Assembly: GCF_007741475.1 (NCBI RefSeq)
Contig: NZ_CP036261.1
Span: forward strand, 4,775,798 to 4,839,797
Length of the DNA stretch: 64,000 nt
Direction: 5' to 3'
Source of the DNA: Rosistilla ulvae
GTDB taxonomy: Bacteria > Planctomycetota > Planctomycetia > Pirellulales > Pirellulaceae
The number at the start of each line of letters is the position of its first letter. Position 1 is the stretch's first letter. This document shows positions 7,288 to 16,310 of this stretch, piece by piece. Position numbers and translations under genes: made by a program. The notes below the pieces were generated by a model. That model was not told where the DNA came from, made no database searches, and saw nothing but the letters and a program-made list of their open reading frames with translations.

Positions 7288-9888
7288 CTATCGGTTGATC
7301 GTAGCCGCTGATGGTTCAGCAGCGATCTGAATCGTCGCCTCTTGGATCGGGGGAGCCACGATCGCTTCGGCAACCGGTTCCGCATCCAGACTGCTTACCG
7401 TCTTGCCAGCCTCAACTGGAGTGCATTCCGATACGGGGCCAACTTCCACCTGAGTGGTCGCATTTTCGATCGCTGCCTGCTCCCCTTGGGCCGCGGCAAC
7501 AACCGGATGCCCAAGACTTGACAACGCGTCGCTTGCCTTTACCAAGATGGCAGCAATTCGCGAAGCCAGTTGGCTCGGATTGGCAGCCCACTGCAGCTCG
7601 GGCTGCGAACCGGCCAAGAACGACAGTTGCCATTGCAATTCATCTTCCAGGCACTGGTTGGGAACTTCGTTCGCATCGCTGACCGCAACAACATCTTCGT
7701 CCCCCGACGCTTTTTCGACAGCCAGCTCGGCCGCGATTTCTTCGTCCCCGCTCATCTCGTCGTCGGCCGACGCTTCGCCATCCGCGTCAACGCTGGCGAC
7801 ATCCGCATCCGCAGCTTCATCCGATGCGACTTCTTCGACCTTTTCTCGGTCGAACGCAGCGGCAGCAGCAGCCATCTCTTCGTCGTAGTAGTACCGATAG
7901 TCGTGGTTATAGCCATCATCGACAGCAACTTCATCGACAGCAACTTCATCGACTGCAACTTCATCGACTGCAACTTCATCGACTGCAACTTCATCGACTG
8001 CAACTTCATCGACTGCAACTTCATCGACTGCAACTTCATCGACTGCAACTTCATCGACTGCAACTTCATCGACTGCAACTTCATCGACTGCAACTTCATC
8101 GACTGCAACTTCATCGACTGCAACTTCATCGACCTGAGCTAATTCGACGTCCCATCCATAGTCGTCGTAGTCGTAGTCGTAGTCGTATCCGTAGTCGCTG
8201 TCGCCCGATACATCGTCGGCAGCAAGCTCTTCGCCCGCTTCTTCATCGACTGCAACTTCGTCGACCTCAGCCAATTCGGCGTCCCATCCATAGGCGTCGT
8301 CGTAGTAGTCGTAGTCATATCCGTAGTCGCTGTCGCCCGCTACATCGTCGGCAACAAGCGCTTCGCCCGCTTCTTCATCCGCGGCGACGTCATCGCTGGC
8401 TGCGACATCCGTACCCCAATCAAATTCATCGTAGTAGGCGTAGTCGTATTCCGATTCGATACCTTCATCCGCAGCGACTTCTTCAGCAGCGACTTCGTAG
8501 TCGTCATCGATGCTGTAGGCATACGCGTCGCTCTCGTCTGTGATCGCTTCGGCCGCTGGTTCGTCGCTGCCGACGTTGTCATAGACGATGTCGTCGATCT
8601 TGACCGCTTGAGCGAGCATCTCGTCGGCGATGTATTCATCGACAGCACTCTTCTCGTCGGCAACCGATTCGTCGAATGCGATTTCCGCGTCATCGGCGGG
8701 CACTTCGTTGGACGCAAGATCGTCGGCAGCGTCGGACAAATCGCGGTTGATTGCCGCGACATCGCTTGCCAAAGCTTCGGCGTCGTGGGCTTCAGCGGCC
8801 ATGATGGCTTCGACTTCGATTTCGTCGAGCACTTGGGCCAACAGGGCTTCAGCTTCTTCAACCGCGGGATCGATGGCTGCCGCGGGAGCGATTTCGAGAG
8901 TGTCGATTGATTCGACGTCGTTTTCGATCAGATCGTCGGTTGCGGCAATTTCCGCCGCCGGTGGCTGTGGCATTCCGAGCTCTTCGGCTTGTTGCGATGC
9001 AGCTTTGGCATCGGTTGTGGCCGCGTCGTCAGTGCTCGGTACGATGGAGTCTTCACTTGGGTCGTTGTCGGATTCCGCATGATCCCAACCCTCGAGTTCA
9101 AACAGTTCATCATCGTTGTAGTCAGCCACCGGCTGGTCATCGGCCCCGTTCAACGCTTCTACATTCGATTCGCCAGCGTTTACTTCTTCAACCGCGTCGA
9201 TGGTCGCGACGTCGGGTTGCGAATCAATGGAGTCGTCGTCAGGGGCTTGAACCGCAGCGTTCTCTGCTGCGGCTTCTTTATCCTGGGTCGCGTTCGCCTC
9301 AACGTCGCTCGGCAGCTCGACGAAGTTCTTGGCAACGCGGACTTCCGCAGGATAGATCTCGACCAAAACGATATCGGCCGAAGGAAGGTCGTACGGTTGG
9401 TATTCTTCGGCGAGATCCGAAGAAGTTGCAAAATCTTCGGTAGGGATATCCCGAGACACCTCGCCGTCCGATGCGTCGCTTTCACCTGTTGTTAGTTCGG
9501 TTGTTTCGACGATCAAGACCGATTCATCCGCAACGGCTTCGCCGGCATTCGCTGGGGCCGAAGTGATCGAAGGGGCGTCGACGAGATCCAACTCGGGAGT
9601 ATCGATCGCCGCAACCGCGGCATCGTCGGCTGGCGCCAGTTCCGCAACGCGAGCGACCGGTTGATCGTCATCCGCTTGCGGTGCGTCGGCAATCCGCGGA
9701 CCGGCGGTGTCATGCGTGCCGACTTGCGGAGACAACTGGCTGTTCCAACGGACGATGGACAGTGGCGCGCCGTTTTCAATGGCAACCGGTGCCAGACCGA
9801 CAGGCCCCAAGAACGATTGAGCGGAGGCTCGCGAAACCCCATAGATCGTAGCGATTGTACACAGGAATAAACGTAAATTGCGCGACAT
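7288..9888 (-). CDS. large acidic secreted protein with VDEVA tandem repeats
   Basis: An 866-residue protein I do not recognise. It begins with a clear signal peptide (MSRNLRLFLCTIATIYG...ASA) and is dominated by Asp, Glu, Ala and Val, with almost no Lys or Arg in its central part. Two copies of a segment of about 45 residues rich in YDYDY, followed by ELA-VDEVAVDE, lead into a run of the pentapeptide VDEVA encoded at 7921-8130. The C-terminus is less repetitive and contains two cysteines. The ATG at 9888 is chosen because GGAGG lies about 10 bases upstream and the signal follows; an ATG at 10041 gives an implausible extension. Calcium binding or a surface role would be guesses. A terminator follows at 7217-7253. 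Confidence 0.8.
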   Translation of the reverse strand: MSRNLRLFLCTIATIYGVSRASAQSFLGPVGLAPVAIENGAPLSIVRWNSQLSPQVGTHDTAGPRIADAPQADDDQPVARVAELAPADDAAVAAIDTPELDLVDAPSITSAPANAGEAVADESVLIVETTELTTGESDASDGEVSRDIPTEDFATSSDLAEEYQPYDLPSADIVLVEIYPAEVRVAKNFVELPSDVEANATQDKEAAAENAAVQAPDDDSIDSQPDVATIDAVEEVNAGESNVEALNGADDQPVADYNDDELFELEGWDHAESDNDPSEDSIVPSTDDAATTDAKAASQQAEELGMPQPPAAEIAATDDLIENDVESIDTLEIAPAAAIDPAVEEAEALLAQVLDEIEVEAIMAAEAHDAEALASDVAAINRDLSDAADDLASNEVPADDAEIAFDESVADEKSAVDEYIADEMLAQAVKIDDIVYDNVGSDEPAAEAITDESDAYAYSIDDDYEVAAEEVAADEGIESEYDYAYYDEFDWGTDVAASDDVAADEEAGEALVADDVAGDSDYGYDYDYYDDAYGWDAELAEVDEVAVDEEAGEELAADDVSGDSDYGYDYDYDYDDYGWDVELAQVDEVAVDEVAVDEVAVDEVAVDEVAVDEVAVDEVAVDEVAVDEVAVDEVAVDEVAVDEVAVDEVAVDEVAVDDGYNHDYRYYYDEEMAAAAAAFDREKVEEVASDEAADADVASVDADGEASADDEMSGDEEIAAELAVEKASGDEDVVAVSDANEVPNQCLEDELQWQLSFLAGSQPELQWAANPSQLASRIAAILVKASDALSSLGHPVVAAAQGEQAAIENATTQVEVGPVSECTPVEAGKTVSSLDAEPVAEAIVAPPIQEATIQIAAEPSAATINR
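7921..8130 (-). repeat. 14 x 15-bp in-frame tandem repeat (VDEVA)
   Basis: Fourteen head-to-tail copies of a 15-bp unit (plus strand gactgcaacttcatc). The last twelve are identical and the first two differ at two bases. Each unit adds five residues, so copy-number change keeps the frame. Further decayed units lie at about 8245-8265. Near-identity at the DNA level suggests recent expansion. Confidence 0.95.
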
Positions 9889-10300
9889 ATTATAAATCCT
9901 CCATGACGGATCGACGCGTGTTGTCTTAACGACTGCCGTCCGTACCTGGACTGCGTTACGCGTCTGGAATAAAGGTGGTAGTTGCTTAGATACGGCTCGA
10001 TGCGGGCGAGGCGTACAAGGTGGGATGGCCACCACTTTCATCGGCTCATGGGGGGGTTAGGGTCTTTTCTCCTTCTGAACAAAGCTTGCCGTTAAGCGGG
10101 AAGTTCGTCGAATAGGATGAGTGTGCCGGATTGAACGATCTTGCGGATTGTGGTGATAATACCCCCCAAGCCAGCGTATCCGTCGAGACATGCATCAATC
10201 GCCACAAAGGGCGTCGATTCGTGACGATTTCATTAACCCGTGAACCTCCGATGAACCTGAGTGCCGCAAACGCCGGGGCACTCGATCGCGATCTCCTTTC
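9889..10300. other. divergent intergenic region
   Basis: This 412-base gap separates the divergent acidic protein and CoaC-like genes and must hold promoters for both. The only clear element is the GGAGG ribosome-binding site of the acidic gene on the minus strand at about 9898-9902. No supported small gene or strong inverted repeat was seen. Confidence 0.5.
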
Positions 10301-10864
10301 ATGAACACAACCTCTTCGATCTCCAACCGCTCGCCGCGCGTGGTCGTCGGCATCGGTGGCGGCATCGCCGCGTTCAAGGCGGCCAGTTTGGTCAGCCAAT
10401 TGGTCCAAAGTGGAATCGAGGTTCGTGTCGTCATGACCGCCGCCAGCGAGCAGTTCATCGGAACCAACACGCTGGCTGCCCTCTCGGGACATCCGGTTGC
10501 CACAACCGGCTATGCCCCAACAATTTGGCCACTGGGGCCACACATTGAATTGGCCGAGGGTTGCGACCTGTTGTGCGTTGCCCCAGCAACCGCTGATCTG
10601 ATCGGAAAATTTGCCCACGGCATCGCCGACAATCTATTGACCACGCTTTATCTGCAAGCGACATGCCCTGTCTTAATCGCCCCTGCGATGAGCAACCAGA
10701 TGTGGAGCAAACCGGCAGTCCAACGGAACATCCGCCAACTAGCTGACGATGGCGTCCACCAGATCGGTCCCGAAGAGGGCTGGTTGAGTTGCCGAAAGCG
10801 TGGCTCGGGGCGAATGAGCGAACCCGATGCGATCACACAGAAAGTTCGTTCGATGATCGCCTAA
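10301..10864 (+). CDS. stand-alone phosphopantothenoylcysteine decarboxylase-type flavoprotein
   Basis: A 187-residue flavoprotein of the CoaC/Dfp family, which decarboxylates 4'-phosphopantothenoylcysteine to 4'-phosphopantetheine in coenzyme A synthesis. Visible family features are the N-terminal GGIAAFKA nucleotide-binding turn, the HIELA segment that carries the catalytic histidine in the family, the APATADLIGK motif, PAMSNQMW (close to the PxMNxxMW substrate motif) and a C-terminal SCRKRGSGRM clamp with its cysteine. Only the decarboxylase half is present; most bacteria fuse it to CoaB synthetase. CoaB should therefore be encoded elsewhere. The gene is convergent with the FHA gene, 19 bases apart. 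Related flavoprotein decarboxylases cannot be fully excluded. Confidence 0.82.
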   Translation: MNTTSSISNRSPRVVVGIGGGIAAFKAASLVSQLVQSGIEVRVVMTAASEQFIGTNTLAALSGHPVATTGYAPTIWPLGPHIELAEGCDLLCVAPATADLIGKFAHGIADNLLTTLYLQATCPVLIAPAMSNQMWSKPAVQRNIRQLADDGVHQIGPEEGWLSCRKRGSGRMSEPDAITQKVRSMIA

Positions 10865-10883
10865 TGCAATCCGCGGCGTTCGT

Positions 10884-11648
10884 TCAACGAACGGCTTGTG
10901 GCACCCGGTCGCCCGACGGGCCGGTCGGTTCGGCAATCCTTGCAAAATAGACGGCGCAGGCGGCCCCGATCAAAATCGAGGCGATCGCGAAGCAGGTCAG
11001 CAGCGCGCTGCGGAACTTCTGCTGGCGCTTTCGCTCCCCGTCGCTGACCAATGTCGTCGATAACATCTTCTCAGCCAATCGATCGGCAAAAACCTGCCCG
11101 TTGACGCTATCGGTCGCCACACCGACCTTTAAGATCCGATCGATCGTGATCCGCGTCGACCCCAGATAGATCGCGTCCCCCGGGACCACGCGATGATGCC
11201 GCACTAAGTTGTCGGGACGATTCAACGCCACGCCATTGGTGCTGCCACAATCTTCGATCCACAACGCGGTCCCATCGTCGATCAACCGAGCGTGCCGTCC
11301 CGAAACGTTCGGCTTATCCAACACGACGTCGTTGTCTTGCGAACGACCGATCGCGATCACCGATTTAAACTCGATAAGATCGACAGGCCACAACATCTCT
11401 ACCGTTTCGCCCAACATGATCGAAGACCCGCGGCGAATCGGCTTCGGACCGACGTAGGGAACACCATCGATCCAGGTTCCGTTCTCGCTGTTGACGTCTT
11501 GGATCGACAACCGATCTCCCGTCCGCGTCAATTGACAATGGTGCTTGGAAACCTTCGGATGGTCGATCACGACGTCGCAATCGTCGCCGGATCCGATCAA
11601 CCAGCTGCGGTTAGAGGGTTCGATATTGTTGACGGGCTCGATGGTCAT
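10884..11648 (-). CDS. double FHA-domain protein with C-terminal membrane anchor
   Basis: A 254-residue protein with two forkhead-associated domains, modules that bind phosphothreonine peptides. The first covers about residues 12-90 (GSGDDCDVVID...SKHHCQL...NGTWIDG) and the second about 100-180 (IGRSQDNDVVLD...SGRHARL...STNGVALN). Each has the GS/GR, S-x-x-H and N-G signatures. A hydrophobic segment near residues 220-242 followed by a short polar tail suggests a tail-anchored protein with the FHA domains in the cytoplasm. The chosen ATG at 11648 begins shortly before the first FHA domain; the frame is open to 11720. No Ser/Thr kinase gene lies nearby, so the partner is unknown. Confidence 0.85.
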   Translation of the reverse strand: MTIEPVNNIEPSNRSWLIGSGDDCDVVIDHPKVSKHHCQLTRTGDRLSIQDVNSENGTWIDGVPYVGPKPIRRGSSIMLGETVEMLWPVDLIEFKSVIAIGRSQDNDVVLDKPNVSGRHARLIDDGTALWIEDCGSTNGVALNRPDNLVRHHRVVPGDAIYLGSTRITIDRILKVGVATDSVNGQVFADRLAEKMLSTTLVSDGERKRQQKFRSALLTCFAIASILIGAACAVYFARIAEPTGPSGDRVPQAVR

Positions 11649-11861
11649 GCTGCACAGAAAAGAAAAGGAGTCCAAACGATCCGAGACTTCGCACGCAGAT
11701 GTCGCCACAATCTGCTGCAAATCAACGATCTAATTTCAGGTATCGACCGCAGCGCGATCGCGGCCGGCCACTCTGGCCAACGCCGCCCAACGACGTGCTG
11801 GCCAATTCGTCGAAAACCAAACACGGACAAGCCGCGTCACCAAGCAGTGCGTTCACCTAGC

Positions 11862-13478
11862 TTAAGGTTTCGCAGTCGCTTTTGATGCGGCGGGACGATC
11901 GAGCGCCCAGCCGATGGCGTTTTCTAACATAACGCGAAAAGCGGGCTGTTCGAAGTCGCTCGAATGTCCCAGCGAAGTATAAAACGATCGCCCGCCGTCG
12001 GCGCGAGTAAACGTCCACGCCAGCGGTTCCGATGGCAAGCCCTCGTATTTACCGTTCATAAGAACCGTTGTTCCGCTGGCCAACGGCGATACTTTATAGA
12101 GCGATCCGCCGGAGACATAGGGCATCCGATCGACATCCTCCAAAATCGGATGCGTGATCGCGGCGAAGGTGACTTGCGGCAACAGTTTGTTGCCGTGGTG
12201 TCCCGTATAGTTGCCGCCAAAGACATCGGGATCAAACGTCGTCCATTCCGCATAACCTTCGGCCGGGTCGACGTTGCGGACATGAAACGCATGGCTCGCG
12301 GTGCGAATTCCCACCACCGGTTTTCCCGCGGCGATGTGTGCTCGCACGCGTTCCAGTTGCTCCGTCTTCAGCGTCCGCCGGCGAACGCTCACAAATAACA
12401 GATCGGCCGATTCGATCACCTCGCTACCGTGCAGATCGTTTTTGTCCTCCGCGTCGGCGTAGACAAAACTAACGCGATACGACTTCCCCAGCGGATTAAC
12501 CGCATACGCCAACAACGACTTGTCGGTCGCATATTCGCGTTCGGCAACCAACATCACCACGTGCGGTCGATCGTCCTCGGCATATCGGAATTCTTTGCCG
12601 CCGATGATCTGATCGCTCGTGATCGTTGGGCAGACAAACTTTTCGATGTGCTCGACGATCAAGTCGGTCCCGGTGAAATGACTGACCTTCGGCTCCGAAG
12701 CCGGATTGTACATCGTGTCGGTCAAATCGCGGATCAATACGGCGTTTTTGCCGTTTTGCACCATCTGCCGCAGACCAAACGGTCGCCCCAACACGCACAT
12801 GTTCGTGTGCACTCCTGCTAGGATCACGTTCTTGATCCCCGCAGCTTCCATTACGTTCCAGATCTCCGATCCCGAATCGCTTATGAAGTCGCGCCCCGCG
12901 TCGATCTTCAGTACATCGATCTGGCGACTCCACGGCGACAGCGGCTTGAGCCCCTTCGCTGTCAGCTCCTTCGCCCAAGCCTCATATTCGACAGGGTCAT
13001 CGTCCCGCCCACCGTCGCTCTGGTCGATCGGATAGACGCCCGCTTCCTCCTCGGGAATCTTGTAGCACCACGCGTTGATCTCCTCTGGAAGATTGCTCGC
13101 TTTGGGAGCGTCGATGGCTCGTTTTCGCGCCGCGTGATCGGTGTAGAAGTTCATGCATCCGCTGGGGGCGTGAATCACAGTCACCCCTTCGCGACGCAGC
13201 GCTTCGACAACTTGCTGCAACCGCGGTGCTATCTGCTTTTCCCGCCGCACCGCGTTTTGGCTACTGTGCACATCCCACATGTCGCACAAGATGATCGCCG
13301 TCTCTTTCGGATTCCAATCGGCGTCGCGATGCAGCGTATGGAACAAGCCCGAATCTTGATCGGTTTCGGTTCGATAACGCAGGCTCAACGAAAGTGGATC
13401 GGCGGCAAGTGTCGAGCGTCCCACGCTGACAAATCCCAAGAGTGTGAGCAACACAGCAACGCGACGGATCCAATTCAT
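11862..13478 (-). CDS. secreted isochorismatase-like / ThuA-like fusion protein
   Basis: A 538-residue exported protein with a signal peptide (residues 1-25) and two enzyme-like halves. Residues about 40-270 resemble cysteine hydrolases of the isochorismatase family: ILCDMWD carries the catalytic Asp and GVHTNMCVLGR the nucleophilic Cys. Residues about 300-535 resemble the ThuA / glutamine-amidotransferase-like fold common in planctomycetes, with VVGIRTASHAFHV and a conserved GHHGNKL region. ThuA-like domains are linked to carbohydrate use, but the substrate here is unknown. It lies upstream of, and in the same direction as, the FHA gene at a distance of 213 bases, so co-transcription is uncertain. 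Confidence 0.85.
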   Translation of the reverse strand: MNWIRRVAVLLTLLGFVSVGRSTLAADPLSLSLRYRTETDQDSGLFHTLHRDADWNPKETAIILCDMWDVHSSQNAVRREKQIAPRLQQVVEALRREGVTVIHAPSGCMNFYTDHAARKRAIDAPKASNLPEEINAWCYKIPEEEAGVYPIDQSDGGRDDDPVEYEAWAKELTAKGLKPLSPWSRQIDVLKIDAGRDFISDSGSEIWNVMEAAGIKNVILAGVHTNMCVLGRPFGLRQMVQNGKNAVLIRDLTDTMYNPASEPKVSHFTGTDLIVEHIEKFVCPTITSDQIIGGKEFRYAEDDRPHVVMLVAEREYATDKSLLAYAVNPLGKSYRVSFVYADAEDKNDLHGSEVIESADLLFVSVRRRTLKTEQLERVRAHIAAGKPVVGIRTASHAFHVRNVDPAEGYAEWTTFDPDVFGGNYTGHHGNKLLPQVTFAAITHPILEDVDRMPYVSGGSLYKVSPLASGTTVLMNGKYEGLPSEPLAWTFTRADGGRSFYTSLGHSSDFEQPAFRVMLENAIGWALDRPAASKATAKP

Positions 13479-13539
13479 TTCATAGGCCTCGGATTTTTAG
13501 CAAGTCGATTTTCCAGAAACGCATCATACCACAACCTCC

Positions 13540-14517
13540 CTAAAATGAGGCGTCGATAATTTTCTGGTACTCTGCCACCGTGACAATCGTTTTCTCCGAA
13601 GCGATCGCATCGAGGGTAAACGATTCGACAAACTCTTGTGGTTGGATCGGTTGCCACGATTGAAGAAGTCCCGCCGACCAGAGCGCCCAGCCGACAATCG
13701 CTTCGGGCCGCGCGCCGCGCTCGCGAAAATAGCTAAGCCGCGTGTCGCCATGCCGCTTGGCCAACCGACGTCCATCGCTACCGACCACCAACGGAACGTG
13801 GACAAACTGTGGCAACGGGTGTCCCAACGCTTCGAACAGATCGATCTGCCGAAAGGTGCTCGGCAACAGATCGTCGCCGCGGCAGACCTCGGTGATTCCC
13901 ATCGCGATGTCGTCGGCAACAACCGCCAACTGGTAAGCCGCATCGCCGGTCTTCCGCGTGACCGGGAAATCGCCAAGCACCGCGTGCGGGATCTTCGATT
14001 GCGGCCCCACGACGCGATCGACAAACGATACGCGCTGCCGTCGCGATCGGAACCGCCAGCAGAATTGGCCGGCTTCGGGCAGCGGATCCCCCGCGTTCCA
14101 ACCGGCACAGGTGTCGGGGTAGACAGGCCCATCCTGCGATTCATGAGGCGCCGAAGCGGCCTCTTCGATATCCTTCCTCGTGCAAGCGCACGGGTACAGA
14201 AGATCCTGCTCGCGCAATCGATCCAAGACCACGCGGTACCGATCGATCCGCTGCGTCTGGATATACGGCGCGTGTTGGCCGCCGATGTCGGGCCCTTCGT
14301 CCCAATCGAGTCCCAGCCAAGCGAGATCGTCGACCGCTTGTTGCACAGCCCAAGGCTTCACACGCGGCGAATCGATATCTTCGATGCGGAGCACCACGCG
14401 ACCGCCGCGGCTGCGGATCGAGAGCCATGCGAGGATGTAGGTTCTCGCGTTGCCAAGGTGCTGCGCCCCGGTGGGCGACGGAGCCAAGCGACCAACCGGC
14501 GGTGCGTCCAGCGACAT
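13540..14517 (-). CDS. gluQ: glutamyl-Q tRNA(Asp) synthetase
   Basis: A 325-residue paralogue of glutamyl-tRNA synthetase that lacks the anticodon-binding domain and attaches glutamate to queuosine in tRNA(Asp). The HIGH-like motif HLGNA (in APSPTGAQHLGNA) and the KMSKS-like LAKRHG are present, as is a cysteine-rich zinc-site region (CACTRKD...YPDTC). The length fits the family. I chose the ATG at 14517, preceded by GGAGAGG at nine bases. The frame could begin with TTG at 14535, directly after the asnS stop. The close spacing after asnS implies one transcript for two tRNA-charging functions. Confidence 0.88.
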   Translation of the reverse strand: MSLDAPPVGRLAPSPTGAQHLGNARTYILAWLSIRSRGGRVVLRIEDIDSPRVKPWAVQQAVDDLAWLGLDWDEGPDIGGQHAPYIQTQRIDRYRVVLDRLREQDLLYPCACTRKDIEEAASAPHESQDGPVYPDTCAGWNAGDPLPEAGQFCWRFRSRRQRVSFVDRVVGPQSKIPHAVLGDFPVTRKTGDAAYQLAVVADDIAMGITEVCRGDDLLPSTFRQIDLFEALGHPLPQFVHVPLVVGSDGRRLAKRHGDTRLSYFRERGARPEAIVGWALWSAGLLQSWQPIQPQEFVESFTLDAIASEKTIVTVAEYQKIIDASF

Positions 14518-14535
14518 CGAAGCGGCCCTCTCCAA

Positions 14536-15924
14536 TTAAAAATCCGCGTTGCCGGGCGTCCGAGGAAACGGGATCACATCGCGGATGTTCGCCATCCCCG
14601 TCGTGTATTGCACTAAACGCTCAAGTCCCAGTCCAAATCCGGCGTGTGGGACCGTGCCGTAGCGACGCAGATCCAGATACCACCAATAATCCTCTTCGCG
14701 AAGATCCATCTCGGCCATTCGCTGCGTCAGCACATCCAACCGCTCCTCGCGTTGGCTTCCGCCGATGATTTCACCGACACCGGGAACCAGCACGTCCATC
14801 GCGGCAACCGTCTTCCCGTCGTCGCTCAACCGCATATAGAACGGTTTGATCGACGATGGGTAATCGGTAAGGATCAACGGCCCGGCGACATGCTTCTCCG
14901 TCAGGTAACGCTCGTGTTCGGCTTGCAGGTCGGTTCCCCAAGCGATCGGGAATTCGAACGATTCATCACAGTTTTCCAAGACCTTGATCGCATCGGTATA
15001 GGTCATGTGCTGGAACGGCGTTTCAGCGACTTTCCGCAGCGATTCGATCAGCCCTTTTTGAATTCGCTGGTCGAAGAACTGCAGGTCTTCGTCGCAGTGA
15101 TTCAGCACGTCGGACAAGATCTTTCGCAGGAACGATTCCGCCAAAGCCATATCGTCGGCGAGATCGAAGAACGCCGCCTCGGGTTCGATCATCCAGAACT
15201 CCGAAAGATGGCGACTTGTGTTTGAATTCTCCGCTCGGAACGTGGGGCCAAATGTATAGACTCGGCCGAGCGCCGTCGCATAGGTCTCCGCTTCCAATTG
15301 ACCGCTGACGGTCAGGAAGGAGGGCTTGTCGAAAAAGTCGAATTCGTAATTGACCGGCCCGCCCGACTTGGCCAATCGGTCCAGATCCAACGTCGTCACC
15401 TTGAACATCTCGCCAGCACCTTCGCAATCGCTGGCGGTGATGATCGGAGTGTGCACGTACAGAAAGTTGTTCTCGTGGAAGAACTGATGGATAGATTGGC
15501 AGATCTGGTTTCGGACCCGCGCGACGGCGCCAAAGGTATTCGACCGAGCCCGGATGTGAGCCCATTCGCGCAGTTTTTCGAACGAGTGGCGTTTCTTCTG
15601 CAGCGGAAAATCGTCGGCCCAGCCGAGAACCGTCACTTGAGAAGCTTGGATCTCCGTCGCCTGTTTCCCTTCGGACGCTTTGACCTCACCCTCGATCGCG
15701 ACGCTGCAACCAGCCGACAACCGCTGGATCTCGTCCTTGTAGTTCGCTAGATCGGCGTCGGCGATGACTTGGATGTTCCCCATGCAACTGCCATCGTTGA
15801 TCTCCAAAAAGCTGAAGCCCCCTTTGGAATCGCGGCGGGTGCGGATCCAACCTTGAATCAAGACCGTCTTGCCAACATGTGCGACGTCTCGAGCGTCGGA
15901 CACGAACAACTTTTCTAACGGCAT
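14536..15924 (-). CDS. asnS: asparaginyl-tRNA synthetase
   Basis: A 462-residue class IIb synthetase that charges tRNA(Asn) in the cytoplasm. It has an N-terminal OB-fold anticodon-binding domain (about residues 15-115, [16 protein letters not shown]) and a catalytic domain with class II motifs, including [22 protein letters not shown] (motif 2) and a C-terminal [12 protein letters not shown] (motif 3). [15 protein letters not shown] is typical of AsnRS rather than AspRS. The length is normal. It is the first gene of a two-gene unit with gluQ. Upstream is a block of repeats at 16051-16300. Confidence 0.95.
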   Translation of the reverse strand: MPLEKLFVSDARDVAHVGKTVLIQGWIRTRRDSKGGFSFLEINDGSCMGNIQVIADADLANYKDEIQRLSAGCSVAIEGEVKASEGKQATEIQASQVTVLGWADDFPLQKKRHSFEKLREWAHIRARSNTFGAVARVRNQICQSIHQFFHENNFLYVHTPIITASDCEGAGEMFKVTTLDLDRLAKSGGPVNYEFDFFDKPSFLTVSGQLEAETYATALGRVYTFGPTFRAENSNTSRHLSEFWMIEPEAAFFDLADDMALAESFLRKILSDVLNHCDEDLQFFDQRIQKGLIESLRKVAETPFQHMTYTDAIKVLENCDESFEFPIAWGTDLQAEHERYLTEKHVAGPLILTDYPSSIKPFYMRLSDDGKTVAAMDVLVPGVGEIIGGSQREERLDVLTQRMAEMDLREEDYWWYLDLRRYGTVPHAGFGLGLERLVQYTTGMANIRDVIPFPRTPGNADF

Positions 15925-16310
15925 CAGCTTTCATCCTTGCCAAATCGGGGTGCATCGTTTGAAAGAAACCGATTGTATCGACTCGGCTGCGATTGAACAG
16001 CGAACCACGGGGCGAGGCGCTCGCCTCAGTGGTTGTTCGCTCACCAGCTACCGGCGGCTTACACCGCCGGCATTGGGTGTGTCGGCCTCCGGCCTCATTT
16101 CTGGTTCGGTCACTCGCCACCGGCGGCTTACACCGCCAGCATTGGGTGTGTCGGCCTCCGGCCTGTAGTGCAGAGACAGGGACCGTTGCCCTCCAGCAAG
16201 CATCCAGTTTTCAGGCCGAAGGCCGGCATAGGACCTGCCGGAGGTGTAAGCCTCCGGAACTACAGCGGTCACTAACCCAGAAGGCCAGAGGCCGACACAA
16301 GCAAAGAAAA
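15925..16310. repeat. intergenic repeat block with 69-bp period
   Basis: A 45-bp unit (ccggcggcttacaccgccgg...) occurs at 16051-16095 and again at 16120-16164, 44 of 45 bases alike. Each unit contains a GGCGG...CCGCC hairpin and a ggcctccggcc palindrome. Related inverted fragments (cggaggtgtaagcctccgg) follow at 16230-16260. Open frames cross the block on both strands but consist only of the repeat. It separates the AMP-ligase gene from asnS and resembles the short palindromic repeats common between planctomycete genes. Confidence 0.7.

Noticed and set aside
7570-8543. Several open frames on both strands across the 15-bp tandem repeat (about 7570-8142, 7824-8543, 7752-8129)
   Set aside because: They only read the repeat and its flanks in other frames. 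The minus-strand frame with signal peptide, ribosome-binding site and terminator explains the DNA.
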